Source: Streptomyces sp. DI166
GTDB taxonomy: Bacteria; Actinomycetota; Actinomycetes; Streptomycetales; Streptomycetaceae
DNA: 61,766 bases
Assembly: GCF_900091315.1 (NCBI RefSeq)
Contig: NZ_FLSP01000048.1
Location: 1 to 61,766 of the forward strand
Reading direction: 5' to 3'
Positions 8,204 to 16,214 of the stretch are shown here, piece by piece. Every line of letters begins with the position of its first letter. Positions within the stretch are counted from its first letter, which is position 1. Below the pieces are notes generated by a model that saw nothing but the letters and a program-made list of their open reading frames with translations, did not search any database and was not told the origin of the DNA. The position numbers and the translations under genes were made by a program.

Positions 8204-8554
8204 TCAGCTCTCGCGCTTCTCCTTGATCTTCGCGGCCTTGCCGCGCAGCTCACGGAGGTAGTACAGCTTGGCGCGACGCACGTCACCCTTGGTGACGAGC
8301 TCGATCTTCTCGACGATCGGGGTGTGCACCGGGAAGGTGCGCTCGACGCCGACCGAGAAGGAGACCTTGCGGACCGTGAAGGTCTCGCGGACACCGGCGC
8401 CCTGGCGACGGATCACCACGCCCTTGAACTGCTGCACACGGGAGCGGTTGCCCTCGATGACGCGGACGTGGACGTTGACGGTGTCGCCCGGACGGAAGGC
8501 CGGGATGTCGCTGCGCAGCGACGCGGCGTCGACGGAGTCGAGCAGGTGAGACAT
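8204..8554 (-). CDS. rplS: 50S ribosomal protein L19
   Basis: The ATG at 8554 gives MSHLLDSVDAASLRSDIPAF (116 residues), the normal L19 start; the frame stays open nine codons further. The hallmark segments RPGDTVNVHVRVIEGNRSRV and QQFKGVVIRRQG, plus the ending RELRGKAAKIKEKRES, are all present. L19 sits at the interface of the 30S and 50S subunits. It belongs to the rpsP-khpA-rimM-trmD-rplS cluster, separated from trmD by 131 bp, which leaves room for a promoter or processing site. Confidence 0.97.
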   Translation of the reverse strand: MSHLLDSVDAASLRSDIPAFRPGDTVNVHVRVIEGNRSRVQQFKGVVIRRQGAGVRETFTVRKVSFSVGVERTFPVHTPIVEKIELVTKGDVRRAKLYYLRELRGKAAKIKEKRES

Positions 8555-8685
8555 TTCGTCTGCTTTCTTCGCCCATGCCACAGGTCATAGGCGGGAGGAG
8601 GTTTCCAGAGGATGCCGTGCGTGTCGGGGCGGGCGTCGTGTCCCCCTGTGGCAGGGGCGCACGCCGGACAGCGCACAACAGCGAC

Positions 8686-9519
8686 CTATTCTTCCACGGG
8701 GTCGAGCCGACGCCAAAATCGGCCGTACGGTTCGCCTTCGGGATCGGGTGCCCAGCCCAGGATGGAGAGCATCTCGCGGTCCTTCTTGTCGAAGGCCTTC
8801 GGGTCGCAGCGCTCGATCAGGTCGGGGCGGTTGGCGGTGGTGCGCCTGAGGGCCTCGTCGCGCCGCCAGCGGGCGATCTTCCCGTGGTGCCCGCTGAGCA
8901 GCACCTCGGGGATGCCTCGGCCGCGCCACTCGGGGGGCTTGGTGTAGACGGGCCCCTCCAGCAGGTTGGCCATGGCGCCGGGGGCGAAGGAGTCGTCGCG
9001 GTGGGACTCGGCGTTGCCGAGGACGCCGGGCAGCAGCCGGGCCACGGCCTCCGTGATGACCAGGACGGCCGCCTCGCCGCCGGCCAGGACGTAGTCGCCG
9101 ATGGAGACCTCGTAGACCGGCATCCGGGTGGCGTACTCGTCGATGACCCGCCGGTCGATGCCCTCGTAGCGGGCCGGGGTGAAGATCAGCCAGGGGCGCT
9201 CGGAGAGCTCCACGGCGAGTTCCTGGGTGAAGCGGCGCCCGCTCGGGGTGGGGACGATCAGCGCGGGCCGGTGGGAGCCCGTCTCGTAGCCGTCGGCGAG
9301 GACGGAGTCCAGGGCGTCGCCCCAGGGCTCGGTCTTCATGACCATGCCGGGCCCGCCGCCGTACGGCGTGTCGTCGACGGTGTTGTGCCGGTCGTAGGTC
9401 CAGTCCCGCAGGTCGTGCACCTGGACGTCGATGCGGCCACGTGCGCGTGCCTTGCCGACCAGGGAGACGTTCAGCGGTTCGAGGTACTCGGGGAAGATCG
9501 TGACGACGTCGAGGCGCAT
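8686..9519 (-). CDS. trmD: tRNA (guanine-N1)-methyltransferase TrmD
   Basis: The protein has 277 residues from the ATG at 9519 (MRLDVVTIFPEYLEPLNVSL). It methylates G37 next to the anticodon using AdoMet and prevents frameshifting. The deep trefoil-knot AdoMet site is seen in PARYEGIDRRVIDEYA and SIGDYVLAGGEAAVLVI, with the later NLLEGPVYTKPPEWRG segment. The start shares one base with the rimM stop (TGATG), so the two are translationally coupled. Confidence 0.96.
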   Translation of the reverse strand: MRLDVVTIFPEYLEPLNVSLVGKARARGRIDVQVHDLRDWTYDRHNTVDDTPYGGGPGMVMKTEPWGDALDSVLADGYETGSHRPALIVPTPSGRRFTQELAVELSERPWLIFTPARYEGIDRRVIDEYATRMPVYEVSIGDYVLAGGEAAVLVITEAVARLLPGVLGNAESHRDDSFAPGAMANLLEGPVYTKPPEWRGRGIPEVLLSGHHGKIARWRRDEALRRTTANRPDLIERCDPKAFDKKDREMLSILGWAPDPEGEPYGRFWRRLDPVEE

Positions 9520-10136
9520 CAGGACTCGTCCCCGGACTGCGTCGCGGAACCGGACTCGGGCGCGGAACCGGACTCGGGCGCGGAGCCGGACTCGGCGGCG
9601 GTCTCCCGCGTGGAGGCGACCTCGGCCCGGTCGTCGATCAGCCCGGGCGGCGGATCGATGACGGCCTTCTGCTCGGCCAGGTCGATCTCGGTGACGATCT
9701 CCTGCACGAACGGGATCATCACCTCGCTGCCGTCGGGCCGCTCCACGATGAACAGGTCCTGCGAGGGCAGGTGCGAGATCTCGGTGATCCGGCCGACCTC
9801 GGTGCCGTCCTTTGTGACCACGTCGAGGTCCATCAGCTGGTGGTCGTAGTACTCGTCCTCCTCCTCGGGCAGCTCGTCGGGGTCGACGTCGGCGATGAGG
9901 AGGGTGTTGCGCAGCGCCTCGGCGGCGGTGCGGTCGCGTACGCCCTCGAAGCGCAGCAGCAGCCTGCCGCTGTGCACCCGGCCGGTCTCGATGGTGAGGG
10001 GACCCACGGAGGCGGGGTCGGTGGCCAGTACGGCGCCGGGGGCGAGCCTGAGTTCCGGCTCGTCGGTGCGTACCTCGACGGTGACCTCGCCCTTGATGCC
10101 GTGGGCGCGGCCGATCCGGGCGACTACGAGCTGCAC
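9519..10136 (-). CDS. rimM: 16S rRNA processing protein RimM
   Basis: A GTG at 10136 is the start (VQLVVARIGRAHGIKGEVTV), with AGGAG ten bases upstream, giving 205 residues. RimM helps mature the 30S head and binds S19. The N-terminal beta-barrel domain (to about 90) and the PRC-barrel domain (ELPEEEDEYYDHQLMDLDVV onward) are complete. The C-terminus beyond about 170 is a low-complexity tail with a three-fold repeat of a Ser/Glu/Pro/Gly hexapeptide, coded by an 18-bp tandem repeat. Confidence 0.95.
   Translation of the reverse strand: MQLVVARIGRAHGIKGEVTVEVRTDEPELRLAPGAVLATDPASVGPLTIETGRVHSGRLLLRFEGVRDRTAAEALRNTLLIADVDPDELPEEEDEYYDHQLMDLDVVTKDGTEVGRITEISHLPSQDLFIVERPDGSEVMIPFVQEIVTEIDLAEQKAVIDPPPGLIDDRAEVASTRETAAESGSAPESGSAPESGSATQSGDES
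9541..9594 (-). repeat. 18-bp tandem repeat, three units, inside the rimM 3' end
   Basis: Three consecutive 18-bp units (9541-9558, 9559-9576, 9577-9594) follow the pattern ggcgcggaaccggactcg with one or two changes per unit. On the coding strand they give the repeated ESGSAP-type hexapeptide of RimM. The unit length keeps the reading frame, so copy number may vary between strains without breaking the gene. Confidence 0.85.
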
Positions 10137-10224
10137 TTTTCGAGAATCTCCTGTCGGACGTACGACTGCGGGCCGGGGACGGCACAGTGGCCCTCCCCGG
10201 CCCGAGCCGGTGTTGCGTTCGGCG

Positions 10225-10464
10225 TCAGCGGACGTGGTCCACGTCGACGAGGTCGACACGGACACCGCGGCCGCCGATGGCGCCCACGACGGTGCGCAGA
10301 GCGCGGGCGGTACGGCCGTTGCGGCCGATCACCTTGCCGAGGTCGTCGGGGTGGACCCGGACCTCCAGCACGCGTCCGCGGCGCAGGTTGCGCGAGGCCA
10401 CCTGCACATCGTCAGGGTTGTCGACGATGCCCTTCACGAGGTGCTCAAGCGCCTCTTCGAGCAT
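10225..10464 (-). CDS. khpA: KH-domain RNA-binding protein KhpA
   Basis: The protein has 79 residues starting MLEEALEHLVKGIVDNPDDV. The KH-fold GXXG loop is VIGRNGRTARALRTVV, which grips single-stranded RNA. In other bacteria KhpA pairs with a Jag/KhpB protein and affects cell elongation and translation. The gene lies 5 bp after rpsP and 88 bp before rimM, the conserved order. Confidence 0.93.
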   Translation of the reverse strand: MLEEALEHLVKGIVDNPDDVQVASRNLRRGRVLEVRVHPDDLGKVIGRNGRTARALRTVVGAIGGRGVRVDLVDVDHVR

Positions 10465-10469
10465 GCTGC

Positions 10470-10889
10470 TCAGGCCTCGGTCGACTCGGACTCGGCGGCC
10501 GCCTCGTCCTTCTTCTCAGCCTTCTTCTTCTGGGTGATGGCCTCACCCTTGCCCTCGTCGTCGCCCCCGAGGGACTCGAACGACGGGCGCGCCTTCTTCG
10601 GCTCGGCGACGAGCAGCGGAGCCGGGGCGGGCTCGCCCTTGAACTTCTGCCAGTCACCGGTCTTCTTCAGAATGGCGAGGACGGGCTCGGTCGGCTGCGC
10701 GCCGACACCCAGCCAGTACGCCACGCGCTCGGCGTCCACCTCGATGACCGACGGGTTGTAGGTCGGGTGGTACTTGCCGATCTCCTCGATCGCACGACCG
10801 TCACGACGGGTACGGGAGTCGGCGACGACGATGCGGTAGTGAGGCGAACGGATCTTGCCCAGACGCTTCAGCTTGATCTTGACTGCCAC
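10470..10889 (-). CDS. rpsP: 30S ribosomal protein S16
   Basis: The start at 10889 gives MAVKIKLKRLGKIRSPHYRI, typical of S16. The protein has 139 residues, longer than the roughly 80-90 of E. coli, because of an actinobacterial C-terminal extension. That extension is rich in Lys, Glu and Ala (EGKGEAITQKKKAEKKDEAA). The core includes DSRTRRDGRAIEEIGKYHP and YWLGVGAQPTEPV. It is the first gene of the cluster on this strand. Confidence 0.96.
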   Translation of the reverse strand: MAVKIKLKRLGKIRSPHYRIVVADSRTRRDGRAIEEIGKYHPTYNPSVIEVDAERVAYWLGVGAQPTEPVLAILKKTGDWQKFKGEPAPAPLLVAEPKKARPSFESLGGDDEGKGEAITQKKKAEKKDEAAAESESTEA

Positions 10890-11201
10890 GGGAGTGGATT
10901 CTCCTGGATTTGACGTGGTTGGGCACGGCGAGTCAGCCGCGTGGGGTTGCGGTACCCGAGTGCCCGATGGACGCGTCAGCCGGAGGAGAGAGGGGTCCTG
11001 TGCGGCTGTCGAGTACAGCTAGCCATTGTGCCACACCCCGGACGCGGCCTCGGACCGAGGGGCGCGGCGGGCATGCCTGAGCGGCACCCGGCGTGGAGGT
11101 GACCGACGACGGGTGCGCGGCACAGCGTGTCGGGGTGCCGCGCGCACGGCACCCCGGCCTCGCCCACCGCACCGGCAGCCACGAGTTGCCGGTACGACGG
11201 G
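10890..11201. other. Intergenic region upstream of rpsP
   Basis: The 312 bp hold no convincing gene on either strand. They should contain the rpsP operon promoter (minus strand), but no -35/-10 pair is clear enough to call. A perfect 10-bp inverted repeat lies at 11131-11156. Confidence 0.5.
11131..11156 (-). terminator. Hairpin downstream of the HEXXH protein gene
   Basis: The arms cggggtgccg and cggcaccccg pair perfectly around a six-base loop, about 45 bp past the stop of the gene at 11202-11798. There is no T-run, as is usual for Streptomyces terminators. Confidence 0.55.
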
Positions 11202-11798
11202 TTACGCGGCGCCCGCGACCTCCGGGATCCGGAACGGCTTGCCGCAGCCGCCGCACACGATCGGGGCCTGGGCCAGGACCGAGGGGACGACGCGCACATT
11301 GCGGCCGCAGTCGCAGACCGCCTTGACGCGTACGCCGCCGCCGGACGAGCCGTGCCGGGCCGCCGGTCCGCGGAAGGTGCGGGCGGTGTCCGCGGAGGTG
11401 GCCGCCGTGTGCGCCTTCAGGGCCCGCTGGAGGCGCTCGATCGTCGGCCGGTAGCGGCGCTTGGCCTCGGCGTTGAGCGTCACCAGCGAGAACCCGCTGC
11501 TGGGATGCGGCTCGTCGGGGTGGTCCAGGCCCAGCTCCTCGGCGATCGCGAGGAATCTGCGGTTGTGGTAGCGGCCGGCCCGGGAGGTGTCGCGCACTCC
11601 GCGGGCGGCGGCGATGCCGTGCACCGCCTCGTGGAGGAGGCGCTCGAAGGAGAGCTCGTGCCCGCACGCGGACGACGACTCCCCGATCAGGGACTCTGGC
11701 GCGGCAAGATCGGGCAGCTCGGGGTGGTGCCGCTGAATGTCGGCCCACGCCTGTGCCAGCTCTGCGGCGAGAACAGGTGGTGTCTGTGTCGTGCTCAC
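11202..11798 (-). CDS. SprT-like HEXXH metallopeptidase-type protein with zinc ribbon
   Basis: The GTG at 11798 (VSTTQTPPVLAAELAQ) is the likely start, giving 198 residues; the longer open frame upstream looks non-coding. An HEAVH motif in ERLLHEAVHGIAAARG fits the zinc-binding HEXXH of metallopeptidases. A C-terminal CDCG...CGGCG pair forms a zinc ribbon, as in SprT/Spartan-like proteins. The family is widespread in streptomycetes at this position without, to my knowledge, an experimental function. A role in clearing DNA-protein crosslinks is only a guess by analogy. Confidence 0.7.
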   Translation of the reverse strand: MSTTQTPPVLAAELAQAWADIQRHHPELPDLAAPESLIGESSSACGHELSFERLLHEAVHGIAAARGVRDTSRAGRYHNRRFLAIAEELGLDHPDEPHPSSGFSLVTLNAEAKRRYRPTIERLQRALKAHTAATSADTARTFRGPAARHGSSGGGVRVKAVCDCGRNVRVVPSVLAQAPIVCGGCGKPFRIPEVAGAA

Positions 11799-12057
11799 GT
11801 AATGACAACGAGCCGGAGTGCCCGTGTGTTCCGATTCCGGGCCATCCCAAATAATTTGCACGTACCCGTCAGTTGCCACTGATGCGTCCCGACGAGGGCG
11901 GGTGCGCTGATCTGCGGATAACCCTCGCAGCTCAGGCCAAGCCGGTGCGTAGTCTGACGTACGCACCGGCGCGTAGGCCGTCTCCGTGCGCCGGGGTGCG
12001 AGTGTCACGCCGGAACGCAAGAGCCCTTTCGGTCGCTCTCGCGTCTGCCGTCCCGTA

Positions 12058-13470
12058 TCAGTAAGCGCGCGCGACGATCGCGACGTTACCGGGCGCCTTG
12101 TCGTCGTCCGGCACCGACCCGTCCTCGGCGACCAGACACCGTACGGTCACCGCGTGCTCGGCGAGCCGCGCCTCGCCCTCTTCGCCGAGGTCGGCCCAGG
12201 GAATGCGGGCCCAGCCGGTGGCCGCCGCCTCCACCGCCTCCTCGATCGTCGACACCTCGGCCGTACGCGACTCGCGACGCTCCCGGGACTGCCGCAGCAG
12301 CAGCGCCTGGTCCTCCTCCAGGAACCCCGGAACCAGCTCCGCCAGCGCGTCCACCGCCACCGGCTCCTTGCCGCCCGGGATGCGGCGCGCCACCATCGCG
12401 GTGCCGTTCTCCAGGTCCCGCGGACCGACCTCGACGCGCAGCGGCACGCCCTTGAGCTCCCAGTCCACCGCGCGCCGCCCGAACGGCGTGTCCGTACGGT
12501 CGTCGACCTGGACCCGGATGCCCGCGGCCTTCAGCCGCTCGCCGATCTCGCGGACCTTGGCCAGAACCGCCTCGTCGCCCTTGATCGCCAGCACGACGAC
12601 CTGGATCTGCGCCAACCGCGGCGGGACCCGCAGACCGTTGTCATCCCCGTGAGTCATCACCAGGGCGCCGATCATCCGCGTGGTCGAACCCCAGGAGGTC
12701 TGCCAGACCAGTTCCTGGCGGCCCTCCTTCGACAGGTACGAGGTGTTGAACGCCTTGGCGAAGTTCTGGCCCAGCTCATGGCTGGTCGCCATCTGCAGCG
12801 CCTTGCCGTCGCCCATCATCCCTTCCAGCGTCAGGGTGTTGATGGCGCCCGCGAACCGCTCCTTGACCGTCTTGCGGCCGGGCACGACGTCCATGGCGAG
12901 GACGTTCACCATGAAGTCCTCGTACACCTGGCGATGGATGTGCGCCGCGAAGTCCCGGGCGTCCTCGTAAGTGGCGTGAGCCGTATGGCCCTCCTGCCAC
13001 AGGAACTCCGTCGTCCGCAGGAACAACCGGGGCCGCAGCTCCCAACGCACCACGTTCGCCCACTGGTTGATCAGCAGCGGCAGATCCCGGTAGCTCTGCA
13101 CCCACTTCGCGAAGTAGTCGTTGATGATCATCTCGGAGGTGGGGCGGACCACCGCCGGCTCCTCCAGCTCCTTGCCGCCGCCGTGCGTCACCACCGCCAG
13201 CTCGGGCGCGAAACCCTCGACGTGGTCGGCCTCCCTGACGAAGTACGACTGCGGGATGAGCAGCGGGAAGTACGCGTTCTGGGTGCCCGTCTCCTTGATG
13301 CGGGCGTCCATCTCCGCCTGCATCCGCTCCCACAGCCCGTACCCGTACGGTCGGATCACCATGGTGCCGCGCACCGGCCCGTTGTCGGCCAGCTCGGCCT
13401 TGTTGATCAGATCCTGGTACCAGCGCGGGAAGTCGTCGGCCCGCGGGGTGAGAACGGGTGCTTTTGCCAT
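12058..13470 (-). CDS. proS: Prolyl-tRNA synthetase, archaeal/eukaryotic type
   Basis: The protein has 470 residues from the ATG at 13470 (MAKAPVLTPRADDFPRWYQD). Class II signatures of the short type are clear: VVRPTSEMIINDYFAKWVQS, RWELRPRLFLRTTEFLWQEG with HTAH following, and TSWGSTTRMIGALVMTHGD. There is no editing insertion domain, unlike the usual bacterial ProRS. The protein ends in a C-terminal Tyr (VARAY), as in archaeal/eukaryotic enzymes, but the C-terminal zinc cysteines are missing. It attaches proline to tRNA-Pro in the cytoplasm. Streptomyces normally also carry a bacterial-type ProRS elsewhere, so this may be a second copy. Confidence 0.93.
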   Translation of the reverse strand: MAKAPVLTPRADDFPRWYQDLINKAELADNGPVRGTMVIRPYGYGLWERMQAEMDARIKETGTQNAYFPLLIPQSYFVREADHVEGFAPELAVVTHGGGKELEEPAVVRPTSEMIINDYFAKWVQSYRDLPLLINQWANVVRWELRPRLFLRTTEFLWQEGHTAHATYEDARDFAAHIHRQVYEDFMVNVLAMDVVPGRKTVKERFAGAINTLTLEGMMGDGKALQMATSHELGQNFAKAFNTSYLSKEGRQELVWQTSWGSTTRMIGALVMTHGDDNGLRVPPRLAQIQVVVLAIKGDEAVLAKVREIGERLKAAGIRVQVDDRTDTPFGRRAVDWELKGVPLRVEVGPRDLENGTAMVARRIPGGKEPVAVDALAELVPGFLEEDQALLLRQSRERRESRTAEVSTIEEAVEAAATGWARIPWADLGEEGEARLAEHAVTVRCLVAEDGSVPDDDKAPGNVAIVARAY

Positions 13471-13668
13471 GGCGCGATCGTACGGGCCCAGGTTGCCGGA
13501 ATGTGAATTCTCGCCACAGACGCTCCCCGGCCACAAGCAGGGCCCGACAACCCCTGGACGCCGGGTCGAGCGCGGAGTTACCTGACATACGGGGGGAGAG
13601 CGAGCGCACGTCACGGGGGCCAAGGAAACGGGCACATCAGCAACTCTCGGCGGATTGGGGCGCTTTCG

Positions 13669-14508
13669 ATGACACCTACGCTCGTGCGACACCACCTGTC
13701 CCACGCGGGGCCCGCGGCCCGTGTGGACCTGTGGGCACGCGCGCGTGACTGGTCCGAGATCCAGGAGCGGATGCTCGTCCCGCTCTACGAGGCCGTCTAC
13801 GAACGGCTCGAAGTGGGCCCCGGCACCCGGCTGTTGGGCCTCGGCTGCGGCTCCGGGCTGGCCCTGGTGATGGCCGCCGCGAGAGGCGCCGCGATCACCG
13901 GTGTCGAACCCTCCTCCCCCGAGCGGTTCGCCCTCGCCCGGCAGCGCCTGCTCCCCGACGCCTGGGACGCCCGCGCGCGTGAGGCGACCCGGTTGGTGCA
14001 CGGCAGCCCCACGGACGCGGCCGACGCGGAGACGCCCGCGTACACCCTGGTGACCGCCTTCGAACCGATCGGATGCCGCACGGGCGACGCGGAAGGACTC
14101 GGCGAACTGCTTCAAGGGGCGAAGCCGCTCGCCGAGCGCGGAGCGGCCGTGGTGCTGGCCGGCTGGGGTCCGCCGGAACGCTGCACCACGGCGTCCGTGC
14201 TGCACGCCACCACGGGACCGGCCGAGCCGGTACGCGCCTCCTGCCGCGACGACCTGGAGCGGGTCGTCCAGGAGGCCGGGCTGCGCCCCGACGGCTCCGG
14301 ACGGGTGGCCTGCCCCTTCGGCTATGCCGACCTCGACAGCGCGGTCCGCGGACTGCTGTCCACCGGACTGTGCGACCCGGCCCTCGCCGTGAGCGACCCG
14401 GCGCAGGTGGAGAAGGAACTCACCGAGGCGCTCCACCCCTACCAGCGCCCCGACGGCACCGTGTGGATGCCCAACGTGTTCCGGTACCTGATCGCCCGCG
14501 TCCCCTGA
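13669..14508 (+). CDS. SAM-dependent methyltransferase, substrate unknown
   Basis: The protein has 279 residues from the ATG at 13669. A class I methyltransferase fold is shown by motif I LLGLGCGSGLALVMA (about 55-70) followed by ITGVEPSSPERFALAR, with the acidic Glu that binds the AdoMet ribose. The remainder has no diagnostic motif. It stands alone on the plus strand between two minus-strand genes. In genomes of this genus similar genes are annotated as methyltransferases without known substrate. Confidence 0.75.
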   Translation: MTPTLVRHHLSHAGPAARVDLWARARDWSEIQERMLVPLYEAVYERLEVGPGTRLLGLGCGSGLALVMAAARGAAITGVEPSSPERFALARQRLLPDAWDARAREATRLVHGSPTDAADAETPAYTLVTAFEPIGCRTGDAEGLGELLQGAKPLAERGAAVVLAGWGPPERCTTASVLHATTGPAEPVRASCRDDLERVVQEAGLRPDGSGRVACPFGYADLDSAVRGLLSTGLCDPALAVSDPAQVEKELTEALHPYQRPDGTVWMPNVFRYLIARVP

Positions 14509-14526
14509 CCCGACGCCCCCCGAACG

Positions 14527-14566
14527 CGCCGAGGGCGCCCCTGCCGGAACAGGGACGCCCTCGGGC
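14527..14566. terminator. Bidirectional terminator between methyltransferase and ffh
   Basis: A long inverted repeat, cgccgagggcgcccctg pairing with cagggacgccctcgggcg around a short loop, lies between the two convergent stop codons (14508 and 14578). Confidence 0.8.
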
Positions 14567-14577
14567 GGGGCCGGAGC

Positions 14578-16131
14578 TCAGCCCATGAACTTCTTGAACT
14601 CGTCCGGGAGCTCGAAGTCCTGACCGGCCTGCTGGCCCGGCAGCCCGAAGGCGTTGCCGCCCTGGGCCGCGGCCGCGCGCCGGGCGGCCTCCTCCTGCTC
14701 CTGCTGCTTGCGCTTCATCGGGTTGCCCGAGCGCTGCTTGCCCTTGGCCTTCTTCGGCTGCTTCTTCGTACGGCCGGGACCGCCACCCATGCCCGGCATC
14801 CCCGGCATGCCCGGCATACCGCCGCCCTGGGCCATGCGGGACATCATCTTGCGGGCCTCGAAGAACCGCTCGACCAGGTTCTTCACGGCGCTGACCTCGA
14901 CACCGGAACCCTTGGCGATACGGGCGCGGCGCGAGCCGTTGATGATCGTCGGGTCCTGGCGCTCGGCCGGGGTCATCGACTTGATGATCGCGGCGGTGCG
15001 GTCGACATCCCGCTCGTCGAGGTTGTTGATCTGGTCCTTGATCTGCCCCATGCCGGGCAGCATCCCGAGCAGCTTGCTGATGCTGCCCATCTTCCTGACC
15101 TGCTCCATCTGGGCCAGGAAGTCGTCCAGGGTGAAGTCCTGGCCCTTCTTGGACGCCAGCTTGGAGGCCATCTTGGCGGCCTCTTCCTGGCTGAAGGTCT
15201 TCTCCGCCTGCTCGATCAGGGTGAGCAGGTCACCCATGTCGAGGATGCGGGAGGCCATCCGGTCCGGGTGGAACGCGTCGAAGTCGTCCAGCTTCTCGCC
15301 GTTCGACGCGAACATGATCGGCTTGCCGGTGATCTGCCGGATCGACAGGGCGGCACCACCGCGGGCGTCACCGTCGAGCTTGGAGAGCACCACACCGTCG
15401 AAGCCGACGCCGTCGCGGAACGCCTCGGCGGTGTTGACGGCGTCCTGACCGATCATGGCGTCGACGACGAAGAGGATCTCGTCGGGGCTGACCGCGTCCC
15501 GGATGTCCGCGGCCTGCTGCATCATCTCCTGGTCGATACCCAGGCGGCCGGCGGTGTCGACGATGACGATGTCGTGGACGCGGGACTTGGCGAAGTCGAT
15601 GGAGTCCTTGGCGACCTTCACCGGGTCGCCGACGCCGTTGCCCGGCTCCGGCGCGTACACCGCGACCCCGGCGCGCTCGGCGACGACGCTGAGCTGGTTC
15701 ACGGCGTTGGGCCGCTGGAGGTCACAGGCGACCAGCAGCGGGGAGTGGCCCTGCTCCTTCAGCCACCGGCCGAGCTTGCCCGCGAGGGTCGTCTTACCGG
15801 CACCCTGCAGACCGGCCAGCATGATCACGGTGGGCGGCTGCTTGGCGAAGCGCAGACGGCGGGTCTCGCCACCGAGGATGGTGACCAGCTCGTCGTTGAC
15901 GATCTTGAGAACCTGTTGCGCGGGATTCAGCGCCTTGGAGACCTCGGCACCGAGCGCACGCTCCTTGACGTTCTTGATGAACGTGCGGACGACGGGTAGT
16001 GCCACGTCCGCTTCGAGGAGGGCGATACGGATCTCGCGCGCGGTGGCGTCGATGTCCGCCTCGGAGAGCCGTCCCTTGCCGCGCAGGTTCTTGAAAGTCG
16101 CTGAGAGGCGATCGGAGAGAGTATCGAACAC
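14578..16131 (-). CDS. ffh: Signal recognition particle protein Ffh
   Basis: The GTG at 16131 (VFDTLSDRLSATFKNLRGKG) gives 517 residues. The NG domain shows the GTPase P-loop LAGLQGAGKTTLAGKL, VDTAGRLGID and SKLDGDARGG. The M domain follows, with the Met/Gly-rich segment GGGMPGMPGMPGMGGGPG that binds signal sequences and 4.5S RNA. The tail is Lys/Gln-rich. It targets membrane proteins co-translationally together with FtsY, encoded in this window at 23318-24529. The family match is unambiguous. Confidence 0.97.
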   Translation of the reverse strand: MFDTLSDRLSATFKNLRGKGRLSEADIDATAREIRIALLEADVALPVVRTFIKNVKERALGAEVSKALNPAQQVLKIVNDELVTILGGETRRLRFAKQPPTVIMLAGLQGAGKTTLAGKLGRWLKEQGHSPLLVACDLQRPNAVNQLSVVAERAGVAVYAPEPGNGVGDPVKVAKDSIDFAKSRVHDIVIVDTAGRLGIDQEMMQQAADIRDAVSPDEILFVVDAMIGQDAVNTAEAFRDGVGFDGVVLSKLDGDARGGAALSIRQITGKPIMFASNGEKLDDFDAFHPDRMASRILDMGDLLTLIEQAEKTFSQEEAAKMASKLASKKGQDFTLDDFLAQMEQVRKMGSISKLLGMLPGMGQIKDQINNLDERDVDRTAAIIKSMTPAERQDPTIINGSRRARIAKGSGVEVSAVKNLVERFFEARKMMSRMAQGGGMPGMPGMPGMGGGPGRTKKQPKKAKGKQRSGNPMKRKQQEQEEAARRAAAAQGGNAFGLPGQQAGQDFELPDEFKKFMG

Positions 16132-16214
16132 GGCGCTCGCGGTCCTCGGGGTCGGTGGCAGCTGGGAATCGCCCTCAAGGGTATCCCGGCGACGGGACTC
16201 GCCGGGATCCCCGT

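Noticed and set aside
9541..9594. Short regular repeats that could suggest a CRISPR array
   Set aside because: The units are directly adjacent with no spacers and encode the RimM tail.
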